From positions 310,001-374,000 of the forward strand of contig NZ_CP094358.1 in the NCBI RefSeq assembly GCF_022807975.1: a stretch of DNA of 64,000 bases, written 5' to 3'. Positions 61,498 to 64,000 of this stretch are shown here, one piece after another (the first letter of the stretch is position 1; every line of letters starts with the position of its first letter). A program made the position numbers and the translations under genes. This stretch comes from Abyssalbus ytuae (GTDB lineage Bacteria > Bacteroidota > Bacteroidia > Flavobacteriales > Flavobacteriaceae). The notes under the pieces are model-generated. The model was not told where the DNA came from. It was given only the letters and a program-made list of their open reading frames with translations, and did no database searches.

Positions 61498-62778
61498 TTA
61501 TTGTTGCTCTACAGCTGCAACTTTTTCTTTATATTCTTTATATTTTGCTGTTTCCCCTAATGTACCATAGATGTTCATTAATGTTTTTAAAGCATCTATG
61601 TTGTTTGGATTAATTTCTAAAAGTTTTTCAAGATGAGGAGCTGCTTCTTTGTAAACCCCTTCTCTTTTTTCTTTTAGCTCATCATATCTTATATTATCAG
61701 CTCGTGAATTTCCAAGACTATTCATTTCATCAATAATCGTCTTTTCTTCCAATAAGATAGCTGCTGCTAAATTCATATAGAAATTTTCCTGAGTTGGATC
61801 TAATTCAATAGCTTTTTTATAATAGTTTATTGCCTCATCAGCATTGCCCATTTCAGCACTAATAACTCCTAAATTATAATAAAGAACCGGATTGGTAGGC
61901 TCTTGAGCAATTGCTTCTTCCATTAAAGCTTTAAACTTCTCATTATCTTCAAGCTTTATATAAAGGTTAGCTTCTGCTAAAATTAAATTAATATCCTTAG
62001 GATCTTGGGCTCTTGCCTCTTTAACGGCAGCAATTGCTTTATCAGTCTCTCCCATTTGAGAGTAAATTAGAGCAATATTTTTAACTATTTCGGGATATCT
62101 TGACTCTGTTTCTTTATCTTCCGGTTTTATATATTGTCCGGATTTAACCATAAGATCCCTGTTTGTTTTATTACCTAAATCTTCCTCCTCACCAGTTTCT
62201 TTGTTTGTTGCAAGATATTGCATTCTTACTCCTGTGTACCCTAATTCTTTAAGCTGAATATAATAATCAAGAGCTGTTTTATAATCCTGGTTATTTACTG
62301 CATATGCAGAAGCAAAATATAAATAATCCTGATTGTTTTTATCTAACTGGTAAGCCAGGTAAAGCTTTTTGGCAGCAGAAGCATTATCGCCATTTTTGTT
62401 GTCCTCTATTGCTGAGTCAACTAATTTACTTAACAAATCAGTTTTAATTTCCAAAGCATCACTTGTATACTTTTTCTTTCCGTTTTCTTCAAAATCTATA
62501 AGATCCTGAAGGGCGGTAGCGGCAGTCTCAAAAGAGGTATTTACATCTATACCCTTTTTAGCCATTTCATAATAAGTTTGCCCTTTTAAAAAATAGTATT
62601 GTGCCTTATATTTAGCTTCGGCACCATCAATACTACCTTCCAAACTTTGTAAAGTTGTTCTAGCTTCAGTTAAATTACCTTGTTTAACCGCCTTATCAAT
62701 AGCTTTTAATTCATCTTTTTGTGAAAAAACTACTGCTGAAAATAATAATGCAGAAGCTACAAAAATTTTTCTTTTCAT
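61498..62778 (-). CDS. TPR-repeat protein, exported
   Basis: A 426-residue protein with a signal peptide (ASALLFSAVVFSQK) and several tetratricopeptide repeats. The clearest runs are ALIYSQMGETDKAIAAVKEA, YYNLGVISAEMGNADEAINY and YYKKAIELDPTQ. An additional helical repeat region lies in the N-terminal half. TPRs mediate protein-protein contact, here in the periplasm or at the outer membrane. It lies 25 bp downstream of gyrA, as often seen in Flavobacteriia, and is probably co-transcribed with it. No enzymatic motif is present. Confidence 0.88.
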   Translation of the reverse strand: MKRKIFVASALLFSAVVFSQKDELKAIDKAVKQGNLTEARTTLQSLEGSIDGAEAKYKAQYYFLKGQTYYEMAKKGIDVNTSFETAATALQDLIDFEENGKKKYTSDALEIKTDLLSKLVDSAIEDNKNGDNASAAKKLYLAYQLDKNNQDYLYFASAYAVNNQDYKTALDYYIQLKELGYTGVRMQYLATNKETGEEEDLGNKTNRDLMVKSGQYIKPEDKETESRYPEIVKNIALIYSQMGETDKAIAAVKEARAQDPKDINLILAEANLYIKLEDNEKFKALMEEAIAQEPTNPVLYYNLGVISAEMGNADEAINYYKKAIELDPTQENFYMNLAAAILLEEKTIIDEMNSLGNSRADNIRYDELKEKREGVYKEAAPHLEKLLEINPNNIDALKTLMNIYGTLGETAKYKEYKEKVAAVEQQ

Positions 62779-62803
62779 TATCGAGTGTTTGTTTTGTATT
62801 TAT

Positions 62804-64000
62804 TTAATTTTCGTTTTCAGTACTGTTTTTATCAACATCCATGCCATCTTCTTCCACATCAATGTTGTTTACATCCTTCACATTTTCTTCATCTTTCATT
62901 ACTTTGGCTACAGCAGCTATTACATCATTTTTAAGATTAATGAGCCTTACACCCTGTGTCGCTCTACCCATTACCCTTAAATCTTCAACAGCCATTCTTA
63001 TAGCTACTCCTGATTTATTTATGATCATTAAATCGTCACTATCAGATACATTTTTTATGGCTACTAAGTTACCTGTTTTTTCTGTAACAGAGATGGTTTT
63101 TACACCTTTTCCTCCTCTATTTGTTATTCTGTAATCTTCCAGGCTCGAACGCTTACCATAACCGTTTTCGGACACCACTAAAATATCTTCTTCCAGATTG
63201 TTTACCGAAATCATTCCTATTACCTCGTCATCATTACCCGCCAAAGTAATTCCTCTTACCCCGGAAGCATTTCTTCCCATCGGACGGGTTTTACTTTCTT
63301 CAAATCTAATGGCCTTACCGGATTTTACAGCCAACATAATCTGGCTGTTGCCTGTGGTTAATTTTGCTTCCAGTAATTCATCATCTTCCCTGATCGTAAT
63401 GGCATTAATACCGTTTTGGCGTGGCCGTGAATATTGTTCTAAAGAAGTTTTCTTTACAATACCTTTTTTAGTAGCCATTATAACGTAATGACCATTTATA
63501 TATTCTTCATCTTTTAAATCTTTTGTACATATAAAGGCTTTTACCTTATCGTCCTGCTCTATGTTTATCAGGTTTTGGATTGCTCTTCCTTTGGATGTTT
63601 TACTTCCTTCGGGAATTTCGTAAACCCTCATCCAAAAACATTTACCCTTTTGGGTAAAGAATAACATATACTGGTGGTTTGTACCCACAAAAAGATGTTC
63701 AAGAAAATCTTCATTCCTTGTGGTTGAAGCTTTCTGTCCAACCCCTCCCCTGTTTTGAATTTTGTACTCGCTTAAAGGAGTTCTTTTTATATAACCCGCA
63801 TGAGAAATGGTTATAACAACCTGCTCATCAGGAATCATATCTTCAATACTTACATCACCTCCTGCAAAATTGATTTCCGACCGTCTTTCATCTCCATATT
63901 TATCTTTAACCTCAAGAAGTTCTTCTTTGATAATTTCCATTCTCCTTTCTTTACGGGCAAGAATATCTTTACAATCCTCAATAAACTTTTTGATATCTTC
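62804..64000 (-). CDS. gyrA: DNA gyrase subunit A, C-terminal part (5' end outside window)
   Basis: The visible 398 codons are open to the window edge. They cover the end of the coiled-coil/tower region (KKFIEDCKDILARKERR) and the six-bladed C-terminal beta-pinwheel that wraps DNA. Repeats such as VVITISHAGYIKRT, FFTQKGKCFWMRVYEI, VIMATKKGIVKKT and ILVVSENGYGKRSS are characteristic. The GyrA-box equivalent is IQNRGGVG in blade 1, a variant of QRRGGKG. A long acidic tail closes the protein. The product introduces negative supercoils with GyrB. Confidence 0.95.
   Translation of the reverse strand, partial: EDIKKFIEDCKDILARKERRMEIIKEELLEVKDKYGDERRSEINFAGGDVSIEDMIPDEQVVITISHAGYIKRTPLSEYKIQNRGGVGQKASTTRNEDFLEHLFVGTNHQYMLFFTQKGKCFWMRVYEIPEGSKTSKGRAIQNLINIEQDDKVKAFICTKDLKDEEYINGHYVIMATKKGIVKKTSLEQYSRPRQNGINAITIREDDELLEAKLTTGNSQIMLAVKSGKAIRFEESKTRPMGRNASGVRGITLAGNDDEVIGMISVNNLEEDILVVSENGYGKRSSLEDYRITNRGGKGVKTISVTEKTGNLVAIKNVSDSDDLMIINKSGVAIRMAVEDLRVMGRATQGVRLINLKNDVIAAVAKVMKDEENVKDVNNIDVEEDGMDVDKNSTENEN

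Noticed and set aside
63720-63800. Unusual GyrA box (QNRGGVG instead of QRRGGKG)
   Set aside because: As far as I recall this form is ordinary in Flavobacteriia gyrA, so it is not a sign of altered function.

Overview
The window is AT-rich DNA from a member of the Bacteroidota, most likely the family Flavobacteriaceae. This rests on four SusC-, SusD- or DUF4249-type outer-membrane uptake loci or gene sets, ECF sigma/FecR pairs with STN-domain receptors, promoters of the Bacteroidota TAnnTTTG type, and the gyrA, PgpH-type HD phosphohydrolase and thiolase housekeeping genes at the right end. No ribosomal RNA, CRISPR array, insertion sequence or prophage was seen.

Region 1 (1-14.3 kb) looks like one stress or low-oxygen island. 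A PAS histidine kinase lies 2 bp upstream of a response regulator whose output is a Crp/Fnr domain. Around them are dodecin, an alpha/beta hydrolase plus phosphoribosyltransferase pair, a tandem universal stress protein, a three-gene MacAB/Lol-like ABC exporter, an MlaEFD lipid-transport operon with a ROK sugar kinase, and a coiled-coil protein plus LOG-family protein. Eight copies of a TGAY-N4-ATCA palindrome lie in the intergenic regions. In the clearest cases the palindrome centre is 33 bp from a TAnnTTTG-like -7 element, which is class II Crp/Fnr activator geometry. Two further copies sit in front of a duplicated hairpin-ending unit at 2.37-2.94 kb that may encode paired small RNAs. I saw no copies in the other intergenic regions of the window. 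I read this as a compact self-contained FixL-FixJ-FixK-like circuit with its regulon alongside.

Region 2 (14.4-26.8 kb): two small lipoproteins, then an ECF sigma factor, a FecR anti-sigma factor, an STN-containing SusC-like receptor, a SusD-like lipoprotein, a TlpA-like thioredoxin lipoprotein and a two-repeat M16 metallopeptidase. This is a signal-transducing uptake system probably aimed at peptides or a peptide-like ligand.

Region 3 (27.4-40.7 kb) is accessory. It holds a small flavodoxin-fold oxidoreductase operon, three AraC-family regulators, a second ECF sigma/FecR/TonB receptor/DUF4249 operon, two short-chain dehydrogenases, a DUF1097 membrane protein, an NTF2-like protein, an NmrA-like protein, and a 41-bp tandem repeat.

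Region 4 (40.9-56.6 kb) is a polysaccharide utilisation locus read leftward: SusC, SusD, two surface lipoproteins (DUF4959-like and DUF4998-like), three GH43 proteins (two of them with tandem GH43 modules) and a GH27-NPCBM enzyme. A Nudix-type transcriptional regulator whose Nudix box has lost its catalytic glutamates is divergent to it. The enzyme set suggests arabinose- and galactose-containing plant or algal glycans.

Region 5 (56.9-64 kb) is housekeeping: tRNA-Pro(TGG), tRNA-Ser(GCT), a PgpH-like HD protein, acetyl-CoA acetyltransferase, an NlpC/P60 hydrolase, a TPR protein and the 3' part of gyrA.
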